A stretch of DNA of 64,000 bases from JACVRW01 sp963825345. Its GTDB lineage: Bacteria > Actinomycetota > Thermoleophilia > Solirubrobacterales > Thermoleophilaceae. A program made the translations under genes and the position numbers. Positions within the stretch are counted from its first letter, which is position 1, and each line of letters starts with the position of its first letter. Below, one piece after another: positions 32,226-44,025 of this stretch. The stretch is from contig CAWGSQ010000012.1 in assembly GCA_963825345.1 (NCBI GenBank), forward strand, positions 744,001-808,000. The letters run 5' to 3'. Below the pieces are notes generated by a model. The model was not told the DNA's origin. It saw nothing but the letters and a program-made list of their open reading frames with translations, and ran no database searches.

Positions 32226-32254
32226 ATGCACCCCTTTGGTCGTGTGGACCGCCG

Positions 32255-32986
32255 CTACCCGAGTTCCCGGCGCGGAACCGTCAGGGCGTCGGGCCCGGCC
32301 CAGGACTCGACCGTGATCCGCTCGGGCCGACGCCCGCCGGCCAGCTGCGCGGCGTTCTCCAGCATCTCCGCCCACGTGTAGGACTGCATGCGCCGGATCA
32401 GCCCGATCCGCTCGAGCGCGCGGAAGCTGATGCCGGCTGCTCGCTCGCGGGTCTGGATCTCCATGGCGATCTCGTCTTCCTCATCACGCATCCGGATCTC
32501 GACCTGGCCAAGCTGCGGGTGCCCGCGGGTGGCGGTCAGCCGGAACCCCTCATCCCAGCGGCGGGTGACCTTCACCGGCCCGTTCCAGGGACCCGCCATC
32601 CGGATCAGAAGTTCGTCAGCCTCCCGCAGGCGACCCCGGTCGCCGCGGACCTTCTCGAAGCGCAATACCTCCGACGGCGCGATCACATTGGGATCTGCCG
32701 CGATGATCGCGAGCAGCCGATCGGCCGTGAGCTTCGGTGCGCGGATCGTGGCGGCGAATAGCCGGTGGACCACCGGACCGACACCGTTATCTTGCTCACG
32801 CTTCGCGGTGTCGCGATCCTCGGTGGTCAGTGGGGACGCGCGGCCCGCCGGATCGATCTCGACGATCGGGATCTCCCGGCGTAGGAAGCGGAAGATGGCA
32901 AGCGGAGCGCCGACGAGCCAGCCGAGTCGCCGCATGGCGCGCCGGCCGAGACGGCCCCGCACCCCGTGCTCGTGTAGAGAGGGCAT
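32255..32986 (-). CDS. DUF1990 (UPF0548)-like protein
   Basis: 243 residues, ATG 32986. A hydrophobic stretch near residue 20 (LGWLVGAPLAIFRFL) is followed by VVHRLFAATIRAPKLTADRLLAIIAADPNVIAPSEVLRFEKVRG, then MAGPWNGPVKVTRRWDEGFRLTATRGHPQLGQVEIRMRDEEDEIAMEIQTRERAAG. The last part resembles DUF1990, where a TLxGHxExGE-type motif precedes a beta-rich end. It shares this architecture residue by residue with the divergent gene at 33061, so the two are paralogues. Function unknown; likely co-transcribed with the SRPBCC and catalase-like genes. Confidence 0.6.
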   Translation of the reverse strand: MPSLHEHGVRGRLGRRAMRRLGWLVGAPLAIFRFLRREIPIVEIDPAGRASPLTTEDRDTAKREQDNGVGPVVHRLFAATIRAPKLTADRLLAIIAADPNVIAPSEVLRFEKVRGDRGRLREADELLIRMAGPWNGPVKVTRRWDEGFRLTATRGHPQLGQVEIRMRDEEDEIAMEIQTRERAAGISFRALERIGLIRRMQSYTWAEMLENAAQLAGGRRPERITVESWAGPDALTVPRRELG

Positions 32987-33060
32987 GCCGCCTGTTACCC
33001 CGGACGGGTGCTCTGACTCCGTTGTTGTTTTGTGAGCCCGGACGCGGATACAGACGCGCT

Positions 33061-33774
33061 GTGAGCGGGCGCGTGTTGAACCCTGTGGAGCGGGCCGTCG
33101 GCTGGATGGTCGGCGTCCCGTTCGCGTCGTGGCGGTATGCCTCGCGTGAGGTCGAGGTTCGGCACGAGCAGTCCAACTGCAGCTGGCCGATCGACGCCTT
33201 CCCCGAGGACAACTGCCAGCAGCATCCGGGCGAACCCGAGCTCCTCCAGCGGCCCTCCGGAGGTTTTGGGGCAGCGTTCCACCGCCACTACGGCGTGCGC
33301 ATCGAGCGTCCCTTGCTTGACGCGGAAGAGCTCATGTCAATCGTACGCGCGGATCCGAATGTGGCCTGCCCACTTGAGATAGGACGCTTCGAGCGCGAGG
33401 TGGAGAGCTCGCGGCCAATCGAGGTTGGCGAGGAGCTTCGGGTGCGCCTGCCAGGTCCCTGGAATGGTCCTGTGCGGGTGGTCGCCGTCGGCGAGCAGTC
33501 GTTCCGCCTTGCAACGCTTCGCGGGCACATGGAGGCGGGCGAGATCGAGTTCCGCGCTCGCGATGACGGCGAGCTGCTGGTCTTCGAAATCGAGTCGTGG
33601 GCGCGCAGCAGCGACCGTGTCTTCGACTTTCTCTATGACCGGCTCGGCATCGCCCGCGAGCTACAGCTCGACATGTGGGCGTTCTTCCTCGAGCGGGTGG
33701 CGCAGGTGAGCGGCGGCGTTCCGGCGAATGGCATCGAGGTCCACACCCTCCGCTGCGACGATCACCCGTTCTAG
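33061..33774 (+). CDS. DUF1990 (UPF0548)-like protein, paralogue of the divergent neighbour
   Basis: About 237 residues, GTG 33061. Same order of motifs as the gene at 32255-32986: ERAVGWMVGVPFASWRYASREVEV, FGAAFHRHYGVRIERPLLDAEELMSIVRADPNVACPLEIGRFE, RLPGPWNGPVRVVAVGEQSFRLATLRGHMEAGEIEFRARDDGELLVFEIESWARSSD. The ADPNV and GPWNGPV blocks are shared. Two paralogues facing away from each other across 74 bp suggest an old duplication with shared control. Function unknown. Ends 4 nt before the convergent RsbP-like gene. Confidence 0.65.
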   Translation: MSGRVLNPVERAVGWMVGVPFASWRYASREVEVRHEQSNCSWPIDAFPEDNCQQHPGEPELLQRPSGGFGAAFHRHYGVRIERPLLDAEELMSIVRADPNVACPLEIGRFEREVESSRPIEVGEELRVRLPGPWNGPVRVVAVGEQSFRLATLRGHMEAGEIEFRARDDGELLVFEIESWARSSDRVFDFLYDRLGIARELQLDMWAFFLERVAQVSGGVPANGIEVHTLRCDDHPF

Positions 33775-33778
33775 CGCG

Positions 33779-34891
33779 TTACTCCGCGGGCGCCAGGCGC
33801 ACCGCGAGCGCGCACACGTCGTCGTGGTGCTCCGGGTCGGGAAGCCCGCGCAGCAGCCGCTGGAGGAGCGTGAGTACCGGACCCGAACGGTGCGCTGCGA
33901 CCATGCTGCGCAGCCGCTCCATGCCCTCGTCCAGCGTCTGACCGCGGCGCTCGACGAGTCCATCGGTGTAGAGCACGACCGTGCTCCCTGGCGGCAGCGA
34001 CTCGGTGGCCTCGTCGCGATTGCCGTCGAATGCGTAGGCGTCGAGCGGGGCCGAGCGGCCTCCCCAGGCGAAGCGCGGTTCCTCTCCCGGGACAACCAGC
34101 AGCGGCGGCGGGTGGCCCGCGCAGGCGAACCGCAGCGAGCGAGAGGGCAGCCGCAGCTCCGCGAACACGAGCGTGCACATCTTGGCCACCTCGTGTCGCC
34201 ACGCGTACTCGTCGAGGCGCTCCAGCAGTGCGGCCGGGAGGAGCCCCGTAGAGACCAGGGCGCGCACCGCGCTGCGGACCTGGCCCATCGTGGCGGCCGC
34301 ATCGATTCCGTGACCAACCACGTCTCCGACCACGAGGGCGATCGTCGTGTCGTCGATCCAGAAGGCGTCAAACCAGTCGCCACCCACCTCCATGCCGCTC
34401 TCGGCGGGCCGGTAGACCACGTCGAGCTCGAACTCCTTCGCGCTGGGAAGCGTCCCCGACAGCATGCTGCGCTGAAGGCTTCGGCCGACCTCCTGCTCGC
34501 GCTTGCGGGCGCGCAGCAGCTCGTCCTCGTAACCGCGCCGGTCGGTTGCGTCGAACACGCTCGTCCACACCGCCCGTGGGTGTCCGGCGTCGTCGCGGTG
34601 AAGCGTCGAGTTGATCAGCGCCGGCATGCGTGACCCGTCCGCGCGCACGATCTCGACGGCCACGGCCCGCACCGAGCCCTGCATGTGGAGCAGCGGCGCG
34701 TAGTGAGTCTCGTAGTAGATCCGCCCGCCCGCGGAGAGGAGATCCTGGAACCGCCGCGCTTCCACGAGGTCCTCGCGTGCGAGGCCCGTCCATTCCTCGA
34801 AGGTCCGGTTGACCCGGACGATTGTCCCGTCGAGCCGGGTCGATATGTGCCCACACGGTGCGTCCTCGAAGAGATCTGGTTCGCTCGTCAC
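33779..34891 (-). CDS. rsbP: PAS-PP2C (SpoIIE-type) phosphatase, RsbP-like
   Basis: 370 residues, ATG 34891 overlapping the RsbQ-like stop (ATGA). PAS domain residues ~1-125: FEDAPCGHISTRLDGTIVRVNRTFEEWTG ... DGSRMPALINSTLHRDDAG. A short helix (DELLRARKREQEVGRSLQ) leads to the PPM/SpoIIE phosphatase: LDVVYRPAESGMEVGGDWFDAFW, LVVGDVVGHGIDAAATMGQVRSAVRAL, STVVLYTDGLVERRGQTLDEG and DDVCALAVRL; metal-binding Asp residues are conserved. In Bacillus RsbP dephosphorylates RsbV under energy stress and needs RsbQ. The pair here suggests the same module controlling an alternative sigma factor; no RsbV/W lies in the window. Confidence 0.82.
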   Translation of the reverse strand: MTSEPDLFEDAPCGHISTRLDGTIVRVNRTFEEWTGLAREDLVEARRFQDLLSAGGRIYYETHYAPLLHMQGSVRAVAVEIVRADGSRMPALINSTLHRDDAGHPRAVWTSVFDATDRRGYEDELLRARKREQEVGRSLQRSMLSGTLPSAKEFELDVVYRPAESGMEVGGDWFDAFWIDDTTIALVVGDVVGHGIDAAATMGQVRSAVRALVSTGLLPAALLERLDEYAWRHEVAKMCTLVFAELRLPSRSLRFACAGHPPPLLVVPGEEPRFAWGGRSAPLDAYAFDGNRDEATESLPPGSTVVLYTDGLVERRGQTLDEGMERLRSMVAAHRSGPVLTLLQRLLRGLPDPEHHDDVCALAVRLAPAE

Positions 34892-35685
34892 TCGGCCAGA
34901 AATGCCTTGATCGCCGCGATCGTCTCCTCCGGTGCGCTCAGGTTCGGGCAGTGCCCGGTGGCATCGAGCGCGACATAAGAGCTGTTCGGCATGTGCTCAT
35001 GGACGTACGCGCCGACCGCCTCGGGGGCAATCGCGTCGTTGGCGCACTGAAGTACGAGGCTCGGGATTGCGACCCGCGACAGGTCCGCTCGGTTGTCGGA
35101 GAGGAAGGTCACGCGCGCGAAGTGCCCGGCAATGTCCGGGTCGGTCCGGCAGAAACTGTTTGTCAGCTCCTCCGCCAACGCTGGGCGGTCCTCGTTGCCC
35201 ATGATCAGGGGCGCCATAGTGCTCGACCAGCCGAGGTAGTTGCTCTCGAGGGACCGGAGCAGCTCCTCGATGTCCTCGCGCGTAAAGCCGCCCACGTAGT
35301 CCGGCTCGTCGATGTAGCGCGGCGACGGTCCCACGAGCACGAGCCTTCCGAACCGGTCCGGCTCCGCTGCCGCGGCCAGGATGCCGATCATCGAGGCGAC
35401 CGAGTGACCGACGAAGACCACGTCGTTCAGGTCGAGCTCGCGGCAGATATCGAGGACGTCCTCGGCGTAGCCCTCGAGCGAGGCGTACCGGCTCGGGTCC
35501 CAGGCCGTGTGATCCGAGTTGCCGAAGCCCACGAGGTCGAAGAGGACCACCCGGTGATCCTCCGCGAAGGCAGGCCAGACGAACCGCCACATGGTCTGAT
35601 CACAGCCGAAGCCGTGCGCGAAGAGCATCGGCTGCGCATCGCGCGGGCCGTGCTCGACCACGTTGTTGCGAGTCAGAACCTCCAT
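34888..35685 (-). CDS. rsbQ: Alpha/beta hydrolase, RsbQ-like
   Basis: 265 residues, ATG 35685 with AGGAGA upstream. Catalytic triad: nucleophile elbow VGHSVASMIG (Ser), acid in QCANDAIAPEAVG (Asp), and His in TGHCPNLSAPEETIAAIKAFL. The GHSV and GHCPNLSxPxET segments match RsbQ of Bacillus subtilis very closely; substrate-pocket start VEHGPRDAQPMLFAHGFGCDQTMWRFVWPAF also fits. RsbQ hydrolyses an unknown small molecule that activates RsbP. The 4-nt overlap with the phosphatase gene supports one unit. A strigolactone-receptor-like (D14/KAI2) relative is the alternative, since those belong to the same clade. Confidence 0.85.
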   Translation of the reverse strand: MEVLTRNNVVEHGPRDAQPMLFAHGFGCDQTMWRFVWPAFAEDHRVVLFDLVGFGNSDHTAWDPSRYASLEGYAEDVLDICRELDLNDVVFVGHSVASMIGILAAAAEPDRFGRLVLVGPSPRYIDEPDYVGGFTREDIEELLRSLESNYLGWSSTMAPLIMGNEDRPALAEELTNSFCRTDPDIAGHFARVTFLSDNRADLSRVAIPSLVLQCANDAIAPEAVGAYVHEHMPNSSYVALDATGHCPNLSAPEETIAAIKAFLAE

Positions 35686-35789
35686 ACCGTCTCCTAAATG
35701 TCGCAGGAGAACGGCGAGCTGACCCGCTGAGCTTGACAAGGCCAGGGGGCGGTAGATACTGCGCATACTGGCCCCCAAAGGAGGATGCA

Positions 35790-36470
35790 ATGACGCACCT
35801 TCGTTGTACCGCCCTGGCCATCGTCGCGGTCGCGCTTTGTGCGGCCCCGGTCGCCGTCGCGAAGAAGAACGCGAACAAGGGCGGTGGTGCGGTCATTGCG
35901 CCCGTCCACCAGGTCGCGGGGCAGAGTGGCACGGAGCTCCTTGAGGAGTACTGGGTAGCACTGTTGTCGAACCCCGTCGGGACCTTCAGCGGAAGCTGCA
36001 TCCCCCTTGGAGAAAAGGGCAAGCTGCTGGCGCCGGAACCCGACGATGACCTCACGGCCAGTTGCACCGTTAAGCCAGGCACGACTCTGTTCTTCGCGTT
36101 CGGGGCCGGGTGCAGCAATGTGGAGGAGGAGCCGTTCTTCGGGGAAACCGAAGCGGAGCAGCGCGAGTGCGCCATTGCCTTCGACGAGGAGTTCTTCGTG
36201 GCGGCGAGCATCGCGGTGGACGACGGCCAGCCGGTCGACATCCTCAATCCGCGGTTCGAGCTCCTCTCGCGGCAGCGGAGCGTGATCTTGCCCGAGGACA
36301 ACCTCCTCGGCGTGCCCGCCGGACCAGCGACCTTCGCCGCGCACGGATGGGGAGCGATCGTCCGCGGTCTGACCCCCGGTCAGCACACGATCGAGGTGAC
36401 GGTTACGGACGTGGAGGGCTTCGCGACCTTCGTGGCCACGATCAACGTCATTCCTGGCGGTCGCTCCTAG
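35790..36470 (+). CDS. Exported hypothetical protein, 226 aa
   Basis: ATG 35790 with AAAGGAGG about 6 nt upstream. Signal peptide MTHLRCTALAIVAVALCAAPVAVA-KK. The mature protein has one membrane-free beta-rich domain with four Cys (GSCIPL, ASCTVK, AGCSNV, RECAIA) likely forming two disulfides, then PVDILNPRFELLSRQRSVILPEDNLLG and a final Ig-like strand run AHGWGAIVRGLTPGQHTIEVTVTDVEGFATFVATINV. Similar exported proteins are common in Solirubrobacterales-type genomes but no named family was recognised. The last four bases overlap the convergent Cys-repeat gene. Confidence 0.65.
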   Translation: MTHLRCTALAIVAVALCAAPVAVAKKNANKGGGAVIAPVHQVAGQSGTELLEEYWVALLSNPVGTFSGSCIPLGEKGKLLAPEPDDDLTASCTVKPGTTLFFAFGAGCSNVEEEPFFGETEAEQRECAIAFDEEFFVAASIAVDDGQPVDILNPRFELLSRQRSVILPEDNLLGVPAGPATFAAHGWGAIVRGLTPGQHTIEVTVTDVEGFATFVATINVIPGGRS

Positions 36471-37657
36471 CTGAACGTGACGAGCGCCTCGTTCATCGTC
36501 CGGGCGCCCTCTTGGCACTGGCGCCGCGCGTCCGCGGCGTCTAGTCGCGGGCAGCCGGTCCGCTCGAAGTGACCGTCCGTGACCACCGCGAGCGCCTTGC
36601 CGAGCCAGCGGTAGCAGGCCGCACGTGCGTCCGGAGCGAACCGCACGCATCCCTCGATCACCCGGACGTACTCGCCTGTGGACGCGTCGAGCAGGTTCTG
36701 CACCTTCGTGCCGCGAACGCAGTACGCGGCGTCCGTGGCATCTTCCAGATCGGCGCAGACGCGAAGCTGCGCGGCCGGATCCGTCGGCCCGATCACAGCG
36801 GCGCCCGTGATGCAGCCTCCGCGCTGGATGCCGTCGAGGCCGTCGCACAGGTCCTCGAGGTCCTGCGGCGTCTCGAGCTGGAAGTCGGCGGCGCGAGTCT
36901 CGAGGAAGGCTCGATACCAGCACGGCGGCACGAACTTCTCCGGCTGAGCAGCGCAGAGCAGTCGTGGATCGGTGATCGGCTCGTCCCGCAGCGTCGCCTC
37001 GTCGGCGCCTTTGACCGCGAACCAGTAGTCGTGGTACGCCCCCTGCGCGCAGTCGGGTGCGACGTCCGGCCCGAGCGCCGTGCACAGCTCGAGCGCGGGC
37101 TCGAGCTGGTCGGCGTAGAGCCGCATGAACGCGTGCCCGACGCCGTGAACGCAGCTGTAGCGCTGGAAGCGGGTGCCGGCGTCCGCGCATGCCGTCGCCG
37201 CCTCGCCCGGCTTCGAGGGATCGATGTCCGGCGCCACGCCGGTCACGAGCCCGTGGGCGAAGCCGGCGCTGCAACCCGGATCGTTGCTCTGCGGTAGATA
37301 GTCCATCAGCGAGGCGAGGCTCACGTCGGAGTCGCGGGCGTAGGTGCGGCCGACGGTGTGCATCACGACGTGGCAGTTCTCCAGCAGGAAGCCGCCCTCA
37401 CTCCAGGCGAGGTCGCTGATCGACTGGACAGCGGACCGCGGGTCGTCGCGGCCTTCGACGACCGCCTGGAACTTGCGTGCGAAGCACGCGCGCGCCGCGT
37501 CGTCCTCGCGGTCGCGACACGCATCGAGGTCGAGTGCCCGCAGCGAGGGCGGCGGATCCGGCTTGTCGTCCTCGAACAACAGCGCGGCGGACACAGCCGC
37601 TGCCGCGAGCAGGCACGAGGTCACCGTGACGAAGATGACCAGCGATCGCCGGCTCAC
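36467..37657 (-). CDS. Membrane-anchored Cys/His-rich repeat protein
   Basis: 396 residues, ATG 37657. N-terminal signal anchor (VIFVTVTSCLLAAAAVSAALLF). The outer part holds about seven similar units, each built around Cys followed by a small/His-rich helix: ENCHVVMHTVGRTYA, GCSAGFAHGLVTG, YSCVHGVGHAFMRLY, DCAQGAYHDYWF, PCWYRAFLE, GGCITGAAV, AYCVRGTKV, ACYRWLGKALAVV. The spacing (about 35-45 residues) suggests a Sel1/TPR-like solenoid stapled by disulfides and perhaps binding metal or heme through the His residues (CHVVMH, CVHGVGH). I know no named family for it. Confidence 0.65.
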   Translation of the reverse strand: MSRRSLVIFVTVTSCLLAAAAVSAALLFEDDKPDPPPSLRALDLDACRDREDDAARACFARKFQAVVEGRDDPRSAVQSISDLAWSEGGFLLENCHVVMHTVGRTYARDSDVSLASLMDYLPQSNDPGCSAGFAHGLVTGVAPDIDPSKPGEAATACADAGTRFQRYSCVHGVGHAFMRLYADQLEPALELCTALGPDVAPDCAQGAYHDYWFAVKGADEATLRDEPITDPRLLCAAQPEKFVPPCWYRAFLETRAADFQLETPQDLEDLCDGLDGIQRGGCITGAAVIGPTDPAAQLRVCADLEDATDAAYCVRGTKVQNLLDASTGEYVRVIEGCVRFAPDARAACYRWLGKALAVVTDGHFERTGCPRLDAADARRQCQEGARTMNEALVTFS

Positions 37658-37678
37658 GGCAGCGACTGTGGGCGTCCG

Positions 37679-40514
37679 TCAGCCGCCGTCGATCTTGAAC
37701 CTCTGCGTTCCGTGCCCGACGTTCCCCTTGATGTCCGTGGCGGTCCACCTGAACGTGGTCGTCTCCGTGAGGTGGAAGACCTGGCCCGGCTCACGCGGGC
37801 CTGTGGAGTCCCACAGCGGCGACGACGCGGTCGGCTTCGACCCGTCCATCGTGTATCGGATCACCGCCGGCTCGTCGCCGAACTCGAACGTCGTGTCGAC
37901 CGGGCCGCTCGACTTCTTGTCCCCGGTCATCGTGACCTTCGGCGGCTTGTGGTCGCTGGCGTACGCGAACGCGGACTCGAGGAGGCCGTAGTTGCCGGCC
38001 GCGAACTCGAGCGCCTCGTGCTTGCCCTCGGTGGCGTAGTCGGGCTGGAATCCGACGCCCGTCTGCAGGGCGGCGCCCTCCACGCGCGTGCCCGCCGGGT
38101 GGGCGTTCGCGAGCGGCTGGGTGAACAGCACGTTCGGGTTGGCGGTCCGGTTCACAGCCGAGACGGTCCGCCTCTCCGGATTCGCGCCCCCGGCCCCGAC
38201 CGTCAACGTGTCGCCGGGCTTGAGATAGGCGATCCCGCCCGCGTTCGGGCTGATCCGGATGCCCGGCGCGCCTGCCGGGGCCGCCACCTGCGTGCTCGTG
38301 AAGAACAGGTCGGCGCCCGTCTCGAAGCTGTAGGCGATCACGTCGCGGTTGTACCAGTGCTCGTCGGCGCTGTTGCCGGCGGCGGAGTACAGGACGTCGG
38401 CGATCGGACCGGTGCGCTCCGGAAGGATCGCCGTGTTGCGGTGCTCCTTGATCCGGTTCAGGATCTGGTCGCCCGCGGCGAAGAAGTACTTCTCGACGCC
38501 GATGTTGGCGTGGTCGAGATCGCCCTCGTCGCGGTTCGGCAGGTACGCGCCCGGCGCCCACATGAAGTAGCCGCCGAAGCTGTGGATGTTGTTCGAGAAC
38601 TTGATGTTGTCGAACGTGTCCGCGATCCAGAGCTCGTTCTTGATCTCCGGCTCGGAGGCCTCGGCCGGCCCGGTATAGACATCGCTGGTGCACGAGTGCG
38701 ACGCGCCGATGTAGCCGTCGAAGACCGTGCCTACCGTGTTGTTGCGGTTGAGGTCGACGCCCCACGCGTTGCGCGCCGCGGGATCGATGGCCGTGTAGGG
38801 CTGGCCGTTCGCAGGGCTGATCCTGGCGTCCCAGAAGGTCGACGCGAACGGATCGTCGCCCTCCTTGCCTCCCTCGACGCAGTGGTTGGTCAAATTGCGG
38901 CGCTGCATGTTGAAGTTGTGCATCGAGTAGTGCGCGCCGTCAGGGTTCGACGACGGCAGGATGAAGATGTCGAGGTTGTCGACCAGCTTCCGCGTCCGCT
39001 TGTCGGTCGCGTAGTTGCGGAGCAGTTCCTCGGCCGTCTCCAGGCAGGTGAGCGGGGTCGCCCACTCACGCGCGTGCTGCTGGCAGTACAGGAACACGCC
39101 GGTCCTCGAGCCGTCGCGCCGCTTGCCGATCCGCATCACCTTGTACTCGAACGGGCCGCGCTGAACGTGCGCGTTCGTAGCGGTGTCGAGGAAGTCGGAC
39201 AGGTTGACGCGTGCCCGCGGCTGGACGATTCCGCTGCCGGGGACGATCGGCGGGTTCGCGTTGCTGACGCGCGTGAACTTGTCCGCCACCACGAGCTGGC
39301 TCGCGCCGGAGTGCGCGTTGATCGCGTCGACGACCTGCGCACCGGTGCTCGAGGGCGCGCCCGCCGCGTTGGTTCCGAGACTGACGACGATGGCGTTATC
39401 GGTGACCGTCACGGACAGCGGCGAGTTCGGCGTGCCGGGATTGCGGAATTCCGCCGCGATCTCGTTGCCACCCTCGTGGCCCCACGCGCGCGACGTGAGC
39501 ACGACCGCACCGGCCTGCTGGCTGCTCGGGGGCGTGCTGCCGCTGCCCGTCGTGCCGGCCATCGTGGCCTGCGCCTTGCGCTGATACCCGTTGGTCTTGT
39601 TCGGCAGCGTTACGAGCTCGCTGATGTTCGGGAACTCGGCCGCGAGCTGCTCGAAGCGCCCGTAGACCTCGGTCGGGTCCATGTAGCGGGTCGTGAAGTC
39701 CCTCTGGAAGGTGGTGCTCATCGGCGGAAGGCCTCCACCGAGCCAGGTGTTGACAGCCGCCTCCTTGAAGGCGCCGGTGCTCGAGCCGACTCGGACGCGC
39801 GTGGGCCGCGCCGGGCTTGTCGTGCCGACGTCGCCGATGCGGACGAGCTCGCGATGCTCGATGTAGCTGGGGGGCTCGGTGTCGGGGTCGACGTTGGTCG
39901 ACATCACACGGGGGGTCGTGCTGATCGGCGTGCCCGGGACCCGTGTCCCAGGAGAGAGCGAGCGTCGGTCCGGCGTACGTGCCGTCCGGCCCCACGCCGC
40001 CCTGGCGATCCTTGGCCTCCACCGACAGGAAACGGCCCGCGTAGTTCTCGAAATAGTCGACGCGCAGGATCACGACCTCGTCCGTGTGCGACTGGGTTCC
40101 GACCGACTCGCCCTCGGCGGCGGTCTCTGCGCGGTTCTCGGCCCGCACCGCCGCGCGGCGGTCGGCGATCCGCTCGCGCCAGATCGCCGGACCCTCGATC
40201 GTCGCGCCGAGCGCGTAGCCCGCCTTGTCGAGCGCCTTGAGCTCCTTCTTATTGCCGAAGATCGTGGCCGTGACGCTGCCGTCGCCGTTGCGGCGCAGGT
40301 AGTGGTCGTTGAACTCGACGCCGTACCTGTCGGCCGAGAGCTGCAGCCGCATGGCCGCGCCCTTGCTGGGGAGCGTGACCTCGACCAGGCTCTCGCCCTG
40401 GTTCGGGTCGATGCCGCGTGTGGCGTCCTCACCCGCCGTTGCAACCCCTGTCATTCCAAGCGCGAACAGCGTGACGGCGACGGCGAACCCCCGCCACGGA
40501 CCCATGACCTGCAC
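37679..40514 (-). CDS. Large exported zinc carboxypeptidase (M14) with C-terminal beta-sandwich, one apparent frameshift
   Basis: Two frames together give ~945 residues; they join near 39940-39960, where a net +1 change keeps the sequence collinear. GTG 40514 follows GGGGAGG by 5 nt; signal peptide GFAVAVTLFALGMTGVATA. The catalytic domain has QHAREWATPLTCLETAEEL (Zn ligands His and Glu), the Arg/Asn site near SSNPDGAHYS, the third Zn-ligand His in HSFGGYFMWAPG, and the catalytic Glu in YSFETGADLFF. A CHB/HEX-like end domain includes VIRYTMDGSKPT. Likely secreted and digesting proteins outside the cell. Whether the break is real or a sequencing error is open; see findings. Confidence 0.82.
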
Positions 40515-40641
40515 GACGACCTCCCCAGGTTGACTGGGAGGGAATCAGAGCACCGGATCTGCCCAGCGTCAACAGAACATGCACTTGCAGGAAGTTGCTG
40601 TGGGTTCGAGCGGCGAAGCTGTGCGGATCAGCCGCTGCGGA

Positions 40642-43443
<2,802 letters not shown>

Positions 43444-43460
<17 letters not shown>

Positions 43461-44025
43461 GACTTCTCCTCGGTTGGGCGATTTTTTGGGCCCCTCTCAA
43501 GGGGGAAAGACCGATACTGCTCCTCGGGCCGGACGGACTCTCCTCGCCCTCCAGCGGCAGCTGATCGGCCCCGGGAAGGGGGTCGTCGCGGTAGCGCTGG
43601 ACCGTCTCGGCCACCTCGTCGAGGTCGGCCAGATTGCGGTACACGGAGGCGAACAGGATCCCCGACACCGGGTCGAGCTGGGCGAGCCCGCGCTCGGCGA
43701 GATCGCCGATCTGGCTCGCCTCGACCTCGGGACCGGACCGCCTCACCGCCGCCGCGATCGACTCCGACAGGTGTTCCAGCTGCTCCGAGCTCACGGGTCG
43801 CTTGTTGGCGGCCCGCTCGAGCCCTCCCAGGAGCTTCTGGTCGTCGAATCGCTCGCGGCGGCCATCACGCTTGAGGACGGTCACGTTGGATTCCGTCCGC
43901 TCGTACGTGGTGAAGCGGTTGCCGCAGCCCTCGCATTCGCGACGGCGGCGGACGGCGTCACCCGGCTCGGACAGCCGAGAGTCGACCACGCGGGTCGACT
44001 CGGATGAGCAGAATGGGCAACGCAC
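43444..44025 (-). CDS. nrdR: Transcriptional repressor NrdR
   Basis: 193 residues, GTG 44025. Zinc ribbon MRCPFCSSESTRVVDSRLSEPGDAVRRRRECEGCGNRFTTYER, then the ATP-cone domain (VLKRDGRRERFDDQKLLGGLERAANKRPVSSEQLEHLSESI). NrdR binds ATP/dATP and represses ribonucleotide reductase genes through NrdR boxes. The C-terminus is ~40 residues longer than usual (GADQLPLEGEESPSGPRS...), running into the nrdJ start. A strong NrdR box lies 43 bp upstream of the start, so self-control of the nrdR-nrdJ unit is likely. Confidence 0.95.

Noticed and set aside
37358..40240. 960-codon open frame on the plus strand
   Set aside because: It is the antisense shadow of the M14 carboxypeptidase and the Cys-repeat gene; the sequence is Arg/Val/Gly-rich without any family pattern.
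37679..40514. Calling the M14 gene a pseudogene
   Set aside because: Only one frame change was found and it is of the same net +1 type as in essential genes nearby, so a sequence error is more likely.
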